A stretch of 64,000 nt of DNA from Conoideocrella luteorostrata (taxonomy: Eukaryota > Ascomycota > Sordariomycetes > Hypocreales > Clavicipitaceae): assembly GCA_032433595.1 (NCBI GenBank), contig JASWJB010000033.1, forward strand, positions 62,001 to 126,000, written 5' to 3'. Below the pieces are notes generated by a model. It saw only the letters and a list, made by a program, of their open reading frames with translations, was not told where the DNA came from and ran no database searches. Shown here one piece after another: positions 35,530-50,399 of this stretch (within the stretch, counting starts at the first letter, position 1; every line of letters begins with the position of its first letter). The position numbers and the translations under genes were made by a program.

Positions 35530-37854
35530 GAACGGGAAGCCCGGGGCTGCCTTAGGACGGCTGTGTTGACATTTATGAAGGCAGGGCGGATCCTATATGC
35601 ATGTTGGAACGGCCCGGGGCAGGAAGCAGGAAAGCAGAAAGGCGGGGAAGAAGAAAAATATCGAGTTAGCAGATCTATCAGACCCCGGAGCTGGTTGACC
35701 AAGAACTTGCTAAAGGGGGTGAGCGTAATATGTATATACTCCTGCAATGGTAATGTGAAGGTGAGAGACAGTATGCACAAGCAGCTGCAAGTGGTGCGCC
35801 TGCTTCCATATATCTACCCAATGAGGCTGATCAATGGAACGCAGGAGACATGTATCGGATGCACAGCACGGATAGGTGTCCAAGTCGGCCAGGGACGGAT
35901 TGTGATGAAAATAGAACCCGAGGGTGTTGGTAGAGCGGGAACTAGGGATGGATCTGGAGTGTCGGGGGGAGACAAAGGCCCAAAAGACCGTCAGAAGTGT
36001 GTGTTGGTGAGTTGGCAGACCCGCGACGTTGGTTGCATGCAGGTGTCTGTTTTTGGGTACCAGTATGCTGCGAGCGCCGAGGATCTCTTGCGAGGCAGAG
36101 GAGTTGCAACAGCAAACCGAGGGAGCTGAAGCGCGAGATGCGTCACAAAAGGCGCCGCAGCGGGCGCAGGCAGGTTGGGTGACAGGCTTTCAGAGTAAGT
36201 AGTGCTGAGCAGTGCGCTTGCCGAATGTCCTTTTGTGGTTTTGCGCAGGCAGCAGAGAGAAGCTGACGATTAATATGTATGTAAGAGGTTCAGACAGCAC
36301 CAGGCCGTACACAGGTTGACAAGCCTTCCAGGATTATCTTTCCCACAATTATAATGAGCGTCGAAACCAGGCCGATGGATAACGGGCAGAATCCGGCTGC
36401 AAATTCGCGGAACGAAGAGTGAATTGAGGGAGAGGACGTAGTCGTTGGTTGGCAATGCCTCGAGAGGAATGAATGAATAGCGCGAAGGAAAAAATCAGAT
36501 GCCGTCGTCTGAGTGCTTGCCAGTGGTGGCGATGGTTTGGCTAAGGAGCGGCGCACTTTGGATGCAGGCCGCAGTTGACCAGAGTGCTGGGTTGGTTGAC
36601 TCAGCTAAACAGGAACCGGCCCACGGGGTTAGTATAGCAAGTCTAGGCTGCTCTTACTGAGCTATGACGAAAGGCGAACAATAAGCCCCGGTCGAGGCGG
36701 CGAGGCGCGAGGTGTCGAGTAGAGGCCCCGTTTCCACGGGACGTTGCGTTGCTTTCCAATCAATGTTGACAATTGAGTTGTCGTTAAATGGGAAAAGTTT
36801 CGAAAGTCGTGCTCTTGCCAGTAAAACAGTGGAAGAGAAGGAGCGGTTGAGTCAAAAGCTGGAAAGAGCGGGTTGTCATCCAGGTAAAGTACTCATCGAC
36901 GACCAGACGGGTTTTTGGTATGCGATTTTTGCGAAGACAAGGGGCAGGGGGTTAGGCGTGTACATCAAAGGACATCTCGAGGACGACGGGGTACGGAGAA
37001 GAAAGCAATAGTACTCCGTATAAAATAGGCGTGCGCTGTTGGAAAGAAAAAAGCCCAGCATGGAAAGGGGGGTGTCTCTAGAACTGGAAAGGGAAAGGAA
37101 GAAGAAAAAAAAAGGGACTCCGTAGCAACTGGGAGACAGCCAGCCAGATGCTGGCCGACGGTGACGAGACCGAAAAGGGGAGAGAGAGTGCCTGGGGGGA
37201 GGGGGGCGTGTGTCTGTGTTGGCGGAGGCTTATTATGGACCGCTGGCGTGCTGGCAATCTCGCTGGGTCCCCTCCCCCAAGAGCAAGCGTGGAGGGATGG
37301 ACAACAGCTTGGTCGGCTTGGTCGGATGGATGGCAGCACGAGTACGTAGCGCGACGCCATAACGCACCAACGCACGGAACAAAAACAAAGGGCGGCGAGC
37401 GTACGGGGTATTGTAGGGAGTAGAGGCACAAGATATGGATGTACAATGCTGCTACTTTGCCACTACGTGGGATCTTCAGGGAGAAGACGGGAACCACACC
37501 ATCGCGTGCATCAACAACGCGGAGTGAGGAAGAATGCACTCAAGTACTTAGTAAGTAAACTATGTTTCGTGACGACACAAGGGGTGTGGCTAGGAAGAAA
37601 GAAAGACGTCAAGTCAGCTTCCTACATATTTCCTGTTACAGCCAACATGGGTTTGCACAGTAATGGACTGAGAAGGCCTGGACGCTATTAAGCTTTACCT
37701 ACACAATATAGCTGCTACGATGCTGTACTATTTGTTAGCGTGGCTGGTATTGGAGGATCGACCCGGGGACTTGGGATTTACACGGGTTCTGGCATGTCGT
37801 TTCAAGATGGGCCATTTTCATTTGCTGCAAGCCAGGAGGTGGCACTTTGCCAGA

Positions 37855-37885
37855 GTGCCCTGCCTTGCCCTGCCCTGCCCTGCCC
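37855..37885. repeat. CCTGC pentanucleotide run
   Basis: About five units of the form TGCCC/TTGCC in tandem. Confidence 0.7.
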
Positions 37886-38970
37886 CTCTCTCACCCTCCA
37901 GCAAGCCTCCAACAAGCCTCCAGCAAGCTCGAACTCAAGCTCTCTGATCTTCGCAATGGGCTATGTGCGCTGGCAAGCCCAGAGTCAGGGTGCAACAAGG
38001 CCCTGGCTCGTATGTACCCATAATTACGGAGCATAGCTGTTGGAGAGTTTTTTTTTTTTTTTTTTTTGGAGATGTCAGCATTGCCTGCCTGTGAGCAGCT
38101 AACAGCACAGTACAATAGTACTCAATGCAATAAATAGTACACGAATGGTTTTGGACCAGGTTTGTCTTGGAGTGAGTAAGAGCAGGGATTCAGGACACCA
38201 ACCAACAGAATGGGACAGGAATAGTACCATCGTAGTATGGGAAGCAGCGTCGGCCAGGCTGGCGAGCACGAGTAGCTGCACACAATTTACGCGCGGCTCT
38301 GTTGCATAGACGGACGGACATGACAAGTTTGCCCTCTAATGATACTACAAACATGCACGCACAACCCATCGCTTCGACTGCCTGTGCGCAAGGACAATAC
38401 AGTAGAGTATGATTATTGATAGATATTTTGGACATCACTCTACGTTTCATCTGTCCGCGTATTGTCTTGTTGTCTGAGACACGACCATTGCTGTAGTATG
38501 GACATTTTCAAGATGGCCTCAGGATGGAATGGCTCACGACTCTGCGTCAACCATGATGCCATCAGATGGCATCAGCTTTCGTCGCTGGACATCCTGGTCA
38601 AACCTTTGACAGCCGCCTTACCAGGATGCAGGCGACATGACTGCACGCTGCATGCTAACGTCGTACAGGAACTGATCTGTGCGACGGTACATCGTGGGAG
38701 GCATCGCCAGTCACCGTCAATTGTATCGGGCACGCGCCTGTCCATGTCGGACGGATTCGGTCAATCCGTGGCCAGGACAGCAAAAACAGGTGCAATGTAC
38801 GAACAGTCACCCGCTCGTAGCTTTCCAGTGAGCGCCGAGCACGGAGATGACTGACAGTCGATGTACTAGTAAGTAGCTGGATTTCACAAACAGAACAGCC
38901 AGATTGGGGCGCGTCACAGCAGGGTCATGCTGGCTCTTGCATATCCCAACCAATTGATGTCCACTTGACG

Positions 38971-38986
38971 TACTCCGTACGGAGTA
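38971..38986. repeat. 16-bp perfect palindrome of the 9-mer motif
   Basis: TACTCCGTACGGAGTA consists of two 9-mers overlapping by two bases. The same palindrome occurs at 44651-44666. Confidence 0.9.
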
Positions 38987-40335
38987 TACGGGGTACTCAT
39001 AGGGTGATTGATGTACCCGCGAGTGAGTATGATGACATGACAGCCAATTGGCGCTTGGCTCTTTCCGCTCCGCAGTTGCTCCGTACTCTTCTTTGATGGT
39101 GACTTGAGTGACTCGCCTTTTTCGGGGCGTGGGTGACGTAGGCATAATTTCCCGCCGACATTGTCTTACACTAAGAATTTTGCGCCCACCTAGAGGACGG
39201 AGTAAGGACAATAGCCCCAAAAGTACCCCCGGCAAAAGATCAAGAAGATGGAAAACAAAACTTGAAACGTAAAACTCCCATGCGTCTTGTATAGTACTAT
39301 TCAGCACTGGGCGTTGATTGCAGAATAAGTCAGGACTCGTGGGCATACAATACCCCAAGCACCGCAACTCATTGCTGATTCCAAGACCTCGAGGTGTCCA
39401 GTGCCACTTGCGCAAGGCGGCTTAGACCAGTTAACCCCATTCATAGTGTATTACAGTATGACGGAGGACCCAAGTGTTGCAGTATGGTACGCCCATCGTA
39501 CCACTTCTGCGTTGACGTCTAGCACTGAGGCGGGGCAATATCTGCAGCCTCGAGTCGCGAGAGCTTGCTATTTGCTAGTCGAACAATCAATTCTATTCCC
39601 ACGAACATCACTTCTGTCGGAAGCCTCGGCATGAGAGGGCTGCAGCGCATGGTTTTTTTTGTAGTAGTAGTAGTAATTACCTTTGATTATTCACACGGGC
39701 TTATACTTCCTCTATCAGCACTGGGGAAAAAAAGAAGAATAAGGAAAAAAAAAAAGAGAATCCTTAATTATGCAGAATTAAAAATTGCGTGCAACACTCA
39801 CAGAGCGTGCGATTCACAAATTCGGAAACGCTATGGCTGTTTCAGTCGGCAATGTATGCCAATATGCTTGTTAACATTGAGGTCGATAACCTCTACTGGC
39901 GACTAAAATTACGACTACAGTACGAAACAGTTCTCGCCATGATGAGCCACATAATTCCTTCGCAGCGAAGAGGGTGTGCGTCTATCCGCTGGTCATCTCA
40001 AGTTGATACGTAGAAGTCACTCAGAGTAGGTCGAGGGGACAGTCCAAACAAGAGCGCTACTTTGTTCTCCTGGAAGCGGAAAGAAGGCGCGGCCATGAAA
40101 GACGCTTCTATTCGTGCTAGCATAACTCCATACTCCGTAGATTGCTTCATTCATAGAATATTGCGAGCCAATCAACCCCGAGCCACGGTGCCCTCAACTG
40201 CAACCACGTACCGTACTCTGCAGAGCACTGGTGGTGCTAGGCATTTTGTCTATGGCGTGGCTAGAATTCGCTTGTGTGCTGACGGAACTACCGCGTCGGG
40301 ATTTTTCCAGCGGCAGGAGGATTGTGCACTGAATG

Positions 40336-40351
40336 TACTCCGTACTCCGTA
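40336..40351. repeat. Overlapping direct pair of the 9-mer motif
   Basis: Two TACTCCGTA copies in the same orientation overlap by two bases (40336-40344 and 40343-40351). Confidence 0.85.
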
Positions 40352-42209
40352 CTTCCTAATGCGCTACGCTCGTATTTAAGTTATTACTTCAAAAACCTAC
40401 TTTCCTAGTAGCCAGTGCTGGCAGAGGGGCACACTCACAGGGCCATAGGACTGTCGACTGTGAAAAGTACCAGGTGTCGTAGCTGATGGAGTGGTGGCCG
40501 CAGCCAAGCGGAGCCCGATTGCGCCCGGCCAAGCCCTTGCCAGGCCTAGAGGTATGTACTCCGTACCGCCAGAAAACCAGACAGCACACAAATTTCGCGT
40601 ATTGTGTCACTGCACCCCGCATCTGGGTCTACGGAGTCTTTAGTGAATCGCGCCGTGGCGCATTGGATGGCCTTCCAAAGCACTGTCCAGTGTCCTTTCG
40701 GTTCGGACAGCCCTGGGGAACATGGCAAAAGACGCAACCGTGACGCATGTCTGAGTGATGTCCTCCTACTCCGTAGTATAACCCCGCTCTCCCAAAGTTT
40801 GAACAAATTGCACCTCGAGGGTACACAAAGTCTTGAACCTAAAGTTTAAGAAGATTCGAAGCCACATTTACTCTTATGCATGTGCGCTAGATGCAACCAT
40901 GAAAATTTTCCCCCTGGTTCCGGCCAAAACAAAAGAGCGCCATAAACGAGATGGTGCGAGGAAAGAAGAAAGAAGCAGTGGCATGGAACGGCATGGATGG
41001 AGTAGCAAGGCTCAGCTGATCTATCCCGCCTCGGACTGGTCGCTGCGACGTTAGCCTGCTGGTGCTCAGTACGATTGTAATTACTGTGTTATGGGGGGAC
41101 AGAGAGGATGATGTGTTTGTGTGCCTCGATTATTATGGCCATCTTTTGCCAGCCACTGCCAAGGGGCAAAGGAAAATACCAAGACGGGCATTCGGCTTGC
41201 AAAGTCTTGGCGTCGACAGTGTTGGGGTAACTTAATTGGACATGTCGGAAGTTGGGCGGTTTGTACTGTTGTTGCATGTAAGTCAAACATCCTTACACAA
41301 GGGGGCATCTGCAAGCTGCTGCTTGCTCGTTGGCTGTTAGCCGGAGCATGCGGTACCGCTTCGTTTCCTCATAGCGTTCCAGATTCTTTTTTTTTGTCAG
41401 GTGGCAGTTTCTGTAACATACCGAACAAGTTTTATCTACTTCGGCTTCTCATTCTTGACTTCTTGGGTGGTCATGGTCTTGGCCCTCCTAACATCCCAAA
41501 TGCGTTCTAGGGTCCAGTAGTCAGGGCACGATCTGTCTCCCAGATCGCACTTTTCCGCATTCCAGGATCCAAGAAGATCACCCTCAAAGGTTGACGCAAG
41601 TTCAAGCTCTCGCTCACGCAATGCTGTCAATACCACTGTCTTAAAATGAAGAGCCGGGCGACACTACGCCAAGCTAAATAGCCAGCGCGGACGACTCTTT
41701 CCCCAGCAGGCCTCTTGGCTACTGTGGCGTCCTGTCCTGGTAACCCGACGTCAAACTGTGGAACAATAGCGCGATTGTCGGGAATTTGTTCGCGGAAACA
41801 TTGTCTTGCTCTATCGCCGCCGCTTTGCTCTCCCTGTGTACGGAGTATTCGGTCCCATGTTAGCACACTCACTTTGCGGAGTGTATTGGTTGTTTGTCTA
41901 AGATCTGGAACTTGAAACTCGTCGATGATCCAGTCAATCTTTGCCAAACTCCGGCTTAATCCTATTGCAGGAACAAAGTGACTGAGGCTGACTGAAATGA
42001 TGTGCTGGGTCTCAGGTATCATACCGTAAAGGTCCGACTGCATGAACGCGAAGGAATTAAGACTCCAGTGCTTGGATGCACGACAATTGTAGCCGCTGAC
42101 GCTGATGGCCTTTGATCAAGGGCCTGCGTCGGACAGGGAAAAGGGCAGGAACGTTCATTAGACAGCCAGATGTGGATATGCAGAAGGACCAGATTGTATA
42201 CGTACTATG

Positions 42210-42449
42210 CGGGGGACAGTTTAACTGAGCCATTTCGTCCACTTTGTCCAATTGACCCTTTCGATTCGAACGCCCACCAAGGATGCAATTAAAGTTTATT
42301 ATTAATAAAATATATTAACTAAATAGCTAGCTAAGCTATATAATAGTTAATGTATTTTTTTTGTTCAATTTTATCGTGTTTTTGGTCGCTGAGGTATTAT
42401 CTCTTGCGAAGCTAATGCCACCTCGATGGCTCAGTTAAACTGTCCTCCG
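42210..42449. mobile_element. MITE-like element, copy 2
   Basis: A 240-bp near-copy of the element at 30471, in the same orientation. The terminal inverted repeat has one mismatch at the right end (CTCCG instead of CCCCG). The interior differs from copy 1 at about a dozen scattered positions plus small length changes in the T-run. Confidence 0.88.
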
Positions 42450-44650
42450 CTTGCGTACGTCCGTAGCAAAGGCAGGAGCGTCAGAGTGGGTCTCAACAGG
42501 CTCAGATTGGAATCTCCATCACCAACTCGACTTTGTCTCCCCTGCCTGCTCGCAATTGCTCCATCCCACAGTGGCGGAAATTTACTGCACAGCAATCGAA
42601 CAATCTCCTGTTTAATACACCGTGCTTTTCCTAGCACAACTCAAGTCAGAAAAAGCAGAAACACCTAAACACCCAAAACATGCACGCGCGACAAAAAGAG
42701 ATGGAATAAAATGACTGGGCTTTTGTGTAATAGAACACCCGACAAACAACGTTGTGTTCGGCTTATGAACATGGCATCCTTGTGTCAAAACACAACTTCC
42801 AACTGAACGCTCAGTGACCCACGCCTTTACGCTCGTGAATGTGTGAAGTCAAGCGCCGGCAGCTCCCAAACGAGATACTCACCCAAAGGGACTTGGCGGA
42901 CAATAGCTTTCACCGACATTTGCACGGGATCTACTGTAGAGGTCATGCGCAGAAACCGTTCGGGGCTGACTTACCAATCAGCTCTCATTTTGGCATGAGC
43001 TTTGATTGATTCGTTCGGTCACTAAATTACTACTGAAAAATTGTAGGATAGGAGGCATCAAGCTCTCAGGATATCAACAATGCTGTCTAAATTGTGGCAC
43101 CACTTGAGCGCACGATTCGTCAGTTATCGGACAGGGGCATTGGAAGGATAACGCCTTCAATTCGCCTGAGGAGAGGAAATCACGGTGCGGAGGACAGTCA
43201 TCAACCTCAATTCCGGCATTGACCACTCCACCATAGGTCGAGCTGGTCTTTTCCTGCAGTGTCCGCGACAAGGAACCGCAGCAAAGTGGTGCGACGATGC
43301 CGCTCCTGACTGGGCTGAGTATGCTCGCATCGTGGTTGTATAAAAAGCTGGGTCCCAAGCACAGCAGGCCAAGCTGTTTTTGGATGCCACCGCCCAGACG
43401 ACACCATTTTATGGCACCGAGCTACGAGCCAAGGAGCAATGACGTCCTCGAACCAACATGTCCAATCGGCTGAGGCTCAAGTTAGCCCACGCCAACCCTA
43501 GTCTGCCGCAAGGTTTGGGGCAAGGGCCGAGAAGGCAACAAGGGATGTGTGTGAATGCCAAACGAGCGGCAACCAGTCCTGCCAATCTCCGCCGAGCCCC
43601 AGTGCACAATGTCAACGAGGCCTGGCAGGCCAGGTTGACGTCTTGGGACGCTTTGCCCACTCACTTATTTGTGATCAGATACTTCTCTCGCCGGACTGTG
43701 GGAAATTGGGCGTAGGATTGGCGCAGGTCTGGTATTGTGATGTGATCAGTTCACAGGGAACATAAAACTCATGTAGTGACCTCATATTGTAATGTTTCAG
43801 GATGGGTGGATTGTGTATCCATACGCAGCTTTTACAGCGAGATTTTGTAGCAACCCTGGAGAGTGACAACAATACGACACTATCTGCAAAAACCTGTCGT
43901 CGACTGTGGGCTTGGAATCGGGGCCTTCAGCGTGTTCATTTCAGCCTATTTACGGACTACTGCTCAGGTTCTGGTGAGCCTGAACACGAGATGATGCTCC
44001 AAGATCCCAGCACATTCTTGTAAGAATGAGTCAAAGGGTTCCTGAACAACGCAATGGCCAGGGTACGCCGCCCTTGGTTTTGTCCCACGTGCTGAAGAGC
44101 ACTGACACATGGCCGAGTTGCAGAGCCCTGTACCTACTCTATTTCAAGCAGCTATTCAGCGAGTCAGACTATGTGACTTTCCGCTTCGAGCCCTCGCGGG
44201 AACACAAAAACTATTGTTCAAGAAAATATAGTCTCGTGGAGTTAATGGCAAGTCGGCATGCAACAGCATTCTTGAAAGCACGAGAGATTGACCCCCTCAT
44301 CGTCGGCGTCGTCAAACAGTAACAACGGGACGCCCCGCCACCGTGCTGCTAATCTGAACAATACCACATTTCAGCGGGTAAATGGGGAGCCACTGGTACC
44401 CTGAAGCTATTTTCATTCATATCAGGCCTGACGGCTTGTTTGTTAGAACAAGAGGTGGATCACGGGTTCTTGGAGCTAGAGATATTCGGGAGTATTTCAC
44501 TTTTCAGGAACGAGGAAGAACATCATTTGGTGAATGTATTGCTGTGCCGCATCTAAACATAGCCCTAACCAAGGTCTGGAGAACAATTCCTATTGTACGA
44601 CAAGATTCTTGCGCTAAGGCTAATTTATTGGTCGCAGGCCTTAGTTATTG

Positions 44651-44666
44651 TACTCCGTACGGAGTA
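44651..44666. repeat. 16-bp perfect palindrome of the 9-mer motif
   Basis: Identical to the palindrome at 38971-38986. Confidence 0.9.
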
Positions 44667-47600
44667 GTGTGTCCATTCATTAGCTATGCTAGACGGCGCG
44701 ACGGATAATCGCCGGGATATTTTTACACACTTTCAGTCATGTCGGCAAAAGTGTGTACAATAAATTACCTTGTGCGGAATACAGAGTACGGAGTAGCTAC
44801 TCCAACAAATCACAACAGGTAGGCTTGGCCACAGATGTCTGGCATTAGTCTTGGACCGATCAGGTACGGGATACGTACGGAGTACTCCTTGCTACGTTGG
44901 CGAGTCAAGAAGGATCCCTGTCCGTGTCTGGCTCACGAGGTTCGATCAGCTCAGGATAACCATGCTGCCATGCTCTTGCTCAGGGTTGAGCTCTGGATCC
45001 CAAGGCAAGCAACCAAACGATACGGAGTGCATTGCAGGGGTATTTTTCTAGAAGGGTCTGGGCGGTGGCGGAAGAAGCGCCAGGCGCACAAATCTTTGAC
45101 CTTTTGCCAGGGAATGCAGCGCAACCTTGCGGAGAAGGCAGATGTGCTCACGCCCCATGCCTTCACACCTCTTCCAGATTCTATTTGTTGTTGACTGACT
45201 GTCCATTGCCTATGCTGTCTTGTGCTGCGGCTCGGGTGTTTTGTACGGTCTTGTCCTTGAAAGCGCAAACCGTCTGTATGCGCTCGCCGACACTTCAATA
45301 TCCTCCAACCAAAGCCCTGGCAAACCCCGCGATTTCATCTCACGTGGGCATGCAGCTTGCAGTCGTGGCGACTGATGGATGGCCAGAACTGAGGTCATAG
45401 AGGGGCATGTCACCCTTGGTCATAGCCTCATGAAAGATTACGGATGGCAGCAACACAACAGAACAATACCGACGCAAGGCAAGGCCAGGGTGGGTAGGAT
45501 GCAAAGTGTATTGCGTTAAGACCCTCGCTTAAGTAGTTATCTGACGACTACTACGTGCTATATACGAATTGAAGGATTCTGGCACGCAAGCGGAGGTTTG
45601 CATCCGCACAGGGCTGCCACCAAGGGTGGTGCGGCCTTTTCGCATCTGAGGCAGTAGAGTACGAACTAAAATATAGTCAAGTGACTGAATCTTGTACTCG
45701 AACCCAAGCCGTGGACAGCTTGAAGGATGCGTCCCTACAAGGACATGGCACAGACTGCTTACGCTTCGTTACGCGCCTTGTTGTCTCTCATCTCTCCTGC
45801 ATATTGTACACAGCTACTATCCTATCCCGTTGTGCAACCCAGACGCTCGGCCGAGTTGCCTTGAACTCTCATGAAGAAGCAAGGAAGACATATATGGGAT
45901 TCGGGAATGATAAGGAGGCCCATCTGTACTCCTCATGTTCGCTGGCGTTTCGCAAGAGCCGAAGTCTAGTACCACTAGTTACTACTCCGCATTGTGCCGA
46001 GCAGATTGATTGATATAAATACGAGAATGCCAAGCTTGGTGTTTATTAGCCGGCGCCAGCAGCGGCAGATACGGCGGACCTTGAATTTTACGACGCCGTA
46101 TCGTAATTAATGCGTGGTTTAGCTAAATGCGGCCATCGTCTGGAGTATGTGTGCTCCGTATTGTCCTTGGGTTGTCGTACAGTACAGCTTGTGTTTTCGA
46201 GATACAGGATCCTTGGGATTCTCGGTTGTCAATGGTAAAAGAAGGTGACTTGCTTATGTTTCTGGCCGCTTACTTCAGCATCAGAACATGATTGTACTCC
46301 GTAGGAGGCCTCTTACTGGCGAACATGTAGCTGTTGCCCTTGTTGGCAATGCCCGCCCAGCATCTCGTAAGCCCAAGTTCTGATGCTGTTCTGTCGTCGA
46401 TGACTTCCGAAGTCAGATGGGTGGACGATCACCAACACAATGCCTTGCCAACGTGATTTGGCATCCTTGCTGTGTGATTTTATTATGCAGCAGCCCTGTC
46501 GGGTACACGGAGACATGGAGACACAAGGCTCGTCAGAAAAGTACAAATCACCGTTCGTTTGCACATCCGTAATCTTTACAGCGCTTGAAGCCGTACCAAC
46601 CCACCACCGTCTCCTTTGCCTACAACACATCGCATCCCTCGCCCTCGAGGGGCGGACCACAACTTCTGTACCAGAGATTGCCATTGAGCGGCCGTGTCAC
46701 GTCGACTTCCTTCTTGTAATGGAATCGAGGCCTAGCCGCACACCCGCATGAAGCATGACGAAAGAACGAAGGGGGAGGACCAATATCAGGGCGCCTCAAG
46801 TTTGTCTGGTCGCATGAAGTGCGCTTTTGCGCTTGGAACCGGCATTTTTCGACATAAACATCAGCAGAGAAAAGGCCTAAAAATTATGGACAACAGTTGT
46901 ACACGGTATGCCCGAGGCCAACGCATATCAGACACCCTCTCTCGTCTAGCTGCAGCAGCACACCATGCTCACGCCCCCCATCTGCCACGCTGTTCGGCAA
47001 CCTACAACTCGACCACGCAACCACAATTGCGTCGGATTTGCATACATGATGAGCATACCATGCGGACCGGCGGATTTCATCTTGGCAGGCAAACCACGCA
47101 CGCGTTGCACCGCTACGGGAAAATCAGCGTTAGCCATTTTACATGTCCCATGAGTTGAAGGATGTCTGCACCCGCAGGTCGCTGGCTAGAGCGCTTCAGC
47201 CGCCTAGAAAGTTCTCCGCGTGTCGATATGCAGATGAATGGGCTGGTACACTCTCACACACGTCTTCGTTCATACACTGGCTCGCACGCACGCACGCACG
47301 CACCCATACACGCATACATCTTGACACACCCACAGACCGTGGGTGATGCTGGCAAGGGAAGGGTACTCCCGCTCACGGCGAAGCGGGTATATCCAGAAGT
47401 GGTGGCGAGAGTGTATTGCATGTTTAAGCGGCGACAAGTGGAGGGGGCGTGAAGCGAGGCTGACCTGCCTGCCTGGCTACAACATACAAAAAGTTACTGT
47501 ATATCTGCCTATCAGCATTTTTCGACTCCCGGCATGGTACACGTCGATGGTCCGCTTGTCCGTCGCACGGGTTTATGCATAATTGTGCTCAACAATTGCG

Positions 47601-50399
47601 GGGGAGAGATGGAGAAGGTAACGCGGATTGAAAAAACAATGGCTACAACGCAGCGAGACAGCGAGAGAGGCAGACAGACAGAGAAAGCAGAGAAATGCTG
47701 GATTGACGTCGGGAGAAGAGGCATGACAGTACTCCGTATACTGCGTAGCATGTCGCAAAGTCTTTTGTCGCGGCTCGATTTGGAATGCAAAGCCGAGCTT
47801 TGCCATGCTGCGGACAATGATAACTGGACTCCCCCCGCGGGCGAGACTAGTATTAGAAAGCCTCTAAAACTTTTGTCTTTCTTCTTCTCAGCCTAATCCC
47901 CCCTTTCTCCTATCGATTGGACTCAATTGGCAACAGATGCTCCCGGCTAGACTTTGGAGAGACTACGCCCATGCAGCAGCAGCTGATGGGCGTCTGGCTA
48001 TTGCGATCATACGAGCACCTCATGATCCGTTTAATACACATAATGATAAGTGCAGAGTGGACGAGGGAATAAGTCATCATGGCGTTCCATGCCGGCCCAG
48101 TCGCCGTTTGAGTGGCACCAGGTTCCCGCCTGGGTGGACGAGCCGTCCGTCCGCCCGCCTCGATACTACCGACGGTCCAAGGAAGCACTACTGCTTTTGC
48201 TTCCGACTTCGGGTTCGGGTGCCTCTGCAAATAGAGCCACGGAGTCCTCCGGATGGGGGCCAAGGCTGGCCAAATAACGGATATAGGGCATTATAAGCGA
48301 AAAAAGCCTAAGCTGGGTCGAAGTTGGAGAACTCGGGACTGACGAATTGTTGATGGGGCGGCATGGGCAGATGGGCCTGCCTACCTTCAGCTGGGCTGCG
48401 GAGAGCGACCGACATTGATTGAGCCACCACCATTGAGAAAAAGATTGTGTGACTTATCTCAACTTGTAAGACAGGGCTTGGAATGATATGTAATAAAGTA
48501 CCGAGTAAGCAGCCCATGCCGTGTCACACGATGTACTCGGCAGAGGAGGCAAGGATCGCATGGAGGTCAGTCGATATCATGTAACACAGGACATAGTCGT
48601 ACAAGATGGGCAATCGAAAATGCCGAGACACTTACGCCCTCCATGCAACTAACTGCTTGACTTTTTCAGCCTGCATCGTCCACTCGACAATGTCTGTCCC
48701 TGACTCGAAGTAGCAATCTTGCCGCATAAGCTTCGTTCAAATTCACACACACCACCTTTCTGGAAAAGAGTGAGTGATGCTGCGTTTGTCTGTCTGTCTA
48801 CGAGACCCTACCTGCTGGTGTGACGTTAAACCCTTGTCTCTCGCCCGCCTGCATGCCATCTGGACTAATAGCACATCGACTAAGGTTTCACAAAAAACAT
48901 TGATATAATTCAGCTAGGTGTTAAATTGCAGAAGTAGTGCTGACCAAAAAGCCTGCACGTTTTGACATACAACCAAATAGAAAGAAAGAAAGAACGCAAA
49001 ATTCACACTCCGTAGATATTATGAGCTATACATCCTGCTGCCCGAGCCACGGAATGGGCCTGGCTGGACGACGTTACGGTTCTACCGACGCAGGGAGTAC
49101 CTCTACATTGAGCCTCGTGGGAAACAGGCGCCTCCCCACCCCTTGCTGGCTTTTGTGTTATTCTTACAGATGATCCGTCGGGTTCCAGCATCCTGGTAAT
49201 TGAGGAGATTTTGGAAAAACATGCTTACCCGACCATGCACGCATCTCCCATCTATGGCTTGCTGCATGACCCTAAGGTGATGCGAGAGCCACTCAGATCA
49301 TGATGATAGAGCTTGGAAAGCTGAGGCTGCTGTGCGTGTATCAGTCTATCAGACTTTTTTTTACACGCTTTTTTTCTTCTTCTCTGGTTTAATCTATTCC
49401 CCTGCCGTGACTGTATAGAACCGTCATCGTCGCAACGAGCAAAACAAGCCCTGCGTGCGGTGCATCCTAGGGCGAAGATTGACTGACCGACTGACTGACA
49501 TCTACGCACACGCCTGGCCGGCACGGAGTTGTGTGATTTCTGACCGACTTTCTTTCAGTCACAGCAACCAACCGACCTCCCTCCCTACCTCCCTCTGCTC
49601 ACCAGAAATGAGGCTGAGTGCGACGTGTGTCTAGGCTGGTCCGAGGGCGCTGCTGCTGTGCTGTCATTTGAAAAGTGAGCGAACGAGCACGGCGAGCGCC
49701 TTGAGTGAAGCGCTGCCCCGTACATATCATGGGGCTTGCATTGTGCAACTGTATGTCAGCACTGGCGTGATGCATATGTGCTGCGGCCGGCGATGTGCTG
49801 GAATATGTTGTACGACAAAGGTCGTCGGTCTTTTTGCCTAAGTGACGTGCTACAATGATCCTGATTCTGCGAGGTGTGATGAGATGGAGGGAGGGAGGTG
49901 GTTACGCAGGAGGCCAACCACCACCCACCCGGTCAGTCAGGGTATAGACGGTGAAAGGGATCGGTGGAAGGGATCGATGGTGATATTGCAGGCATGAGCT
50001 AAACTAAAGAGATGATGAGGGAGACGTTAATATACGCAGTAGATTCCTTGTATGGCATGGCATGGCATGTATATGTGTCTGTGCATGCAGACGTATTTGT
50101 CTGGTCCAATGCTGGTACTACCACTGCGATACATGCACGAGCAGCATGTAGAGTAACTTGCTGAAAGACAGCTAGCTGCCTGCCCGCGAGAAGAAGGCTG
50201 CCTCTTAGGCAGCCTCATCACGCGATATGGAGCAGCGCTTCAGGTACAACAAGGGCCCGGTCTCACTCGACTGACGGTCAGACGTGCAAACATACGGAAC
50301 TGCCATCCCGATAATGCTGCGGGAATTGAATCGAAACCGGTAACCTACTGGCCACACACCTGCCTGCATGGCAATACATGATCAGTTGCTGCCTCGTTG

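Noticed and set aside
35563..36129. 188-codon plus-strand frame upstream of PLC
   Set aside because: Composition is irregular, no family is recognised, and it lies in the presumed PLC promoter and leader; more likely chance.
38807..39415. 202-codon minus-strand frame
   Set aside because: It runs straight through the 16-bp TACTCCGTA palindrome and has no domain or ordered composition.
44026..44708. Two consecutive plus-strand frames (98 and 108 codons)
   Set aside because: They are in the same region but cannot be joined with a convincing intron, and no family is recognised.
45681..45730. GGTTCGAG-like sequence on the minus strand as a tRNA B box
   Set aside because: No matching A box or acceptor stem nearby.
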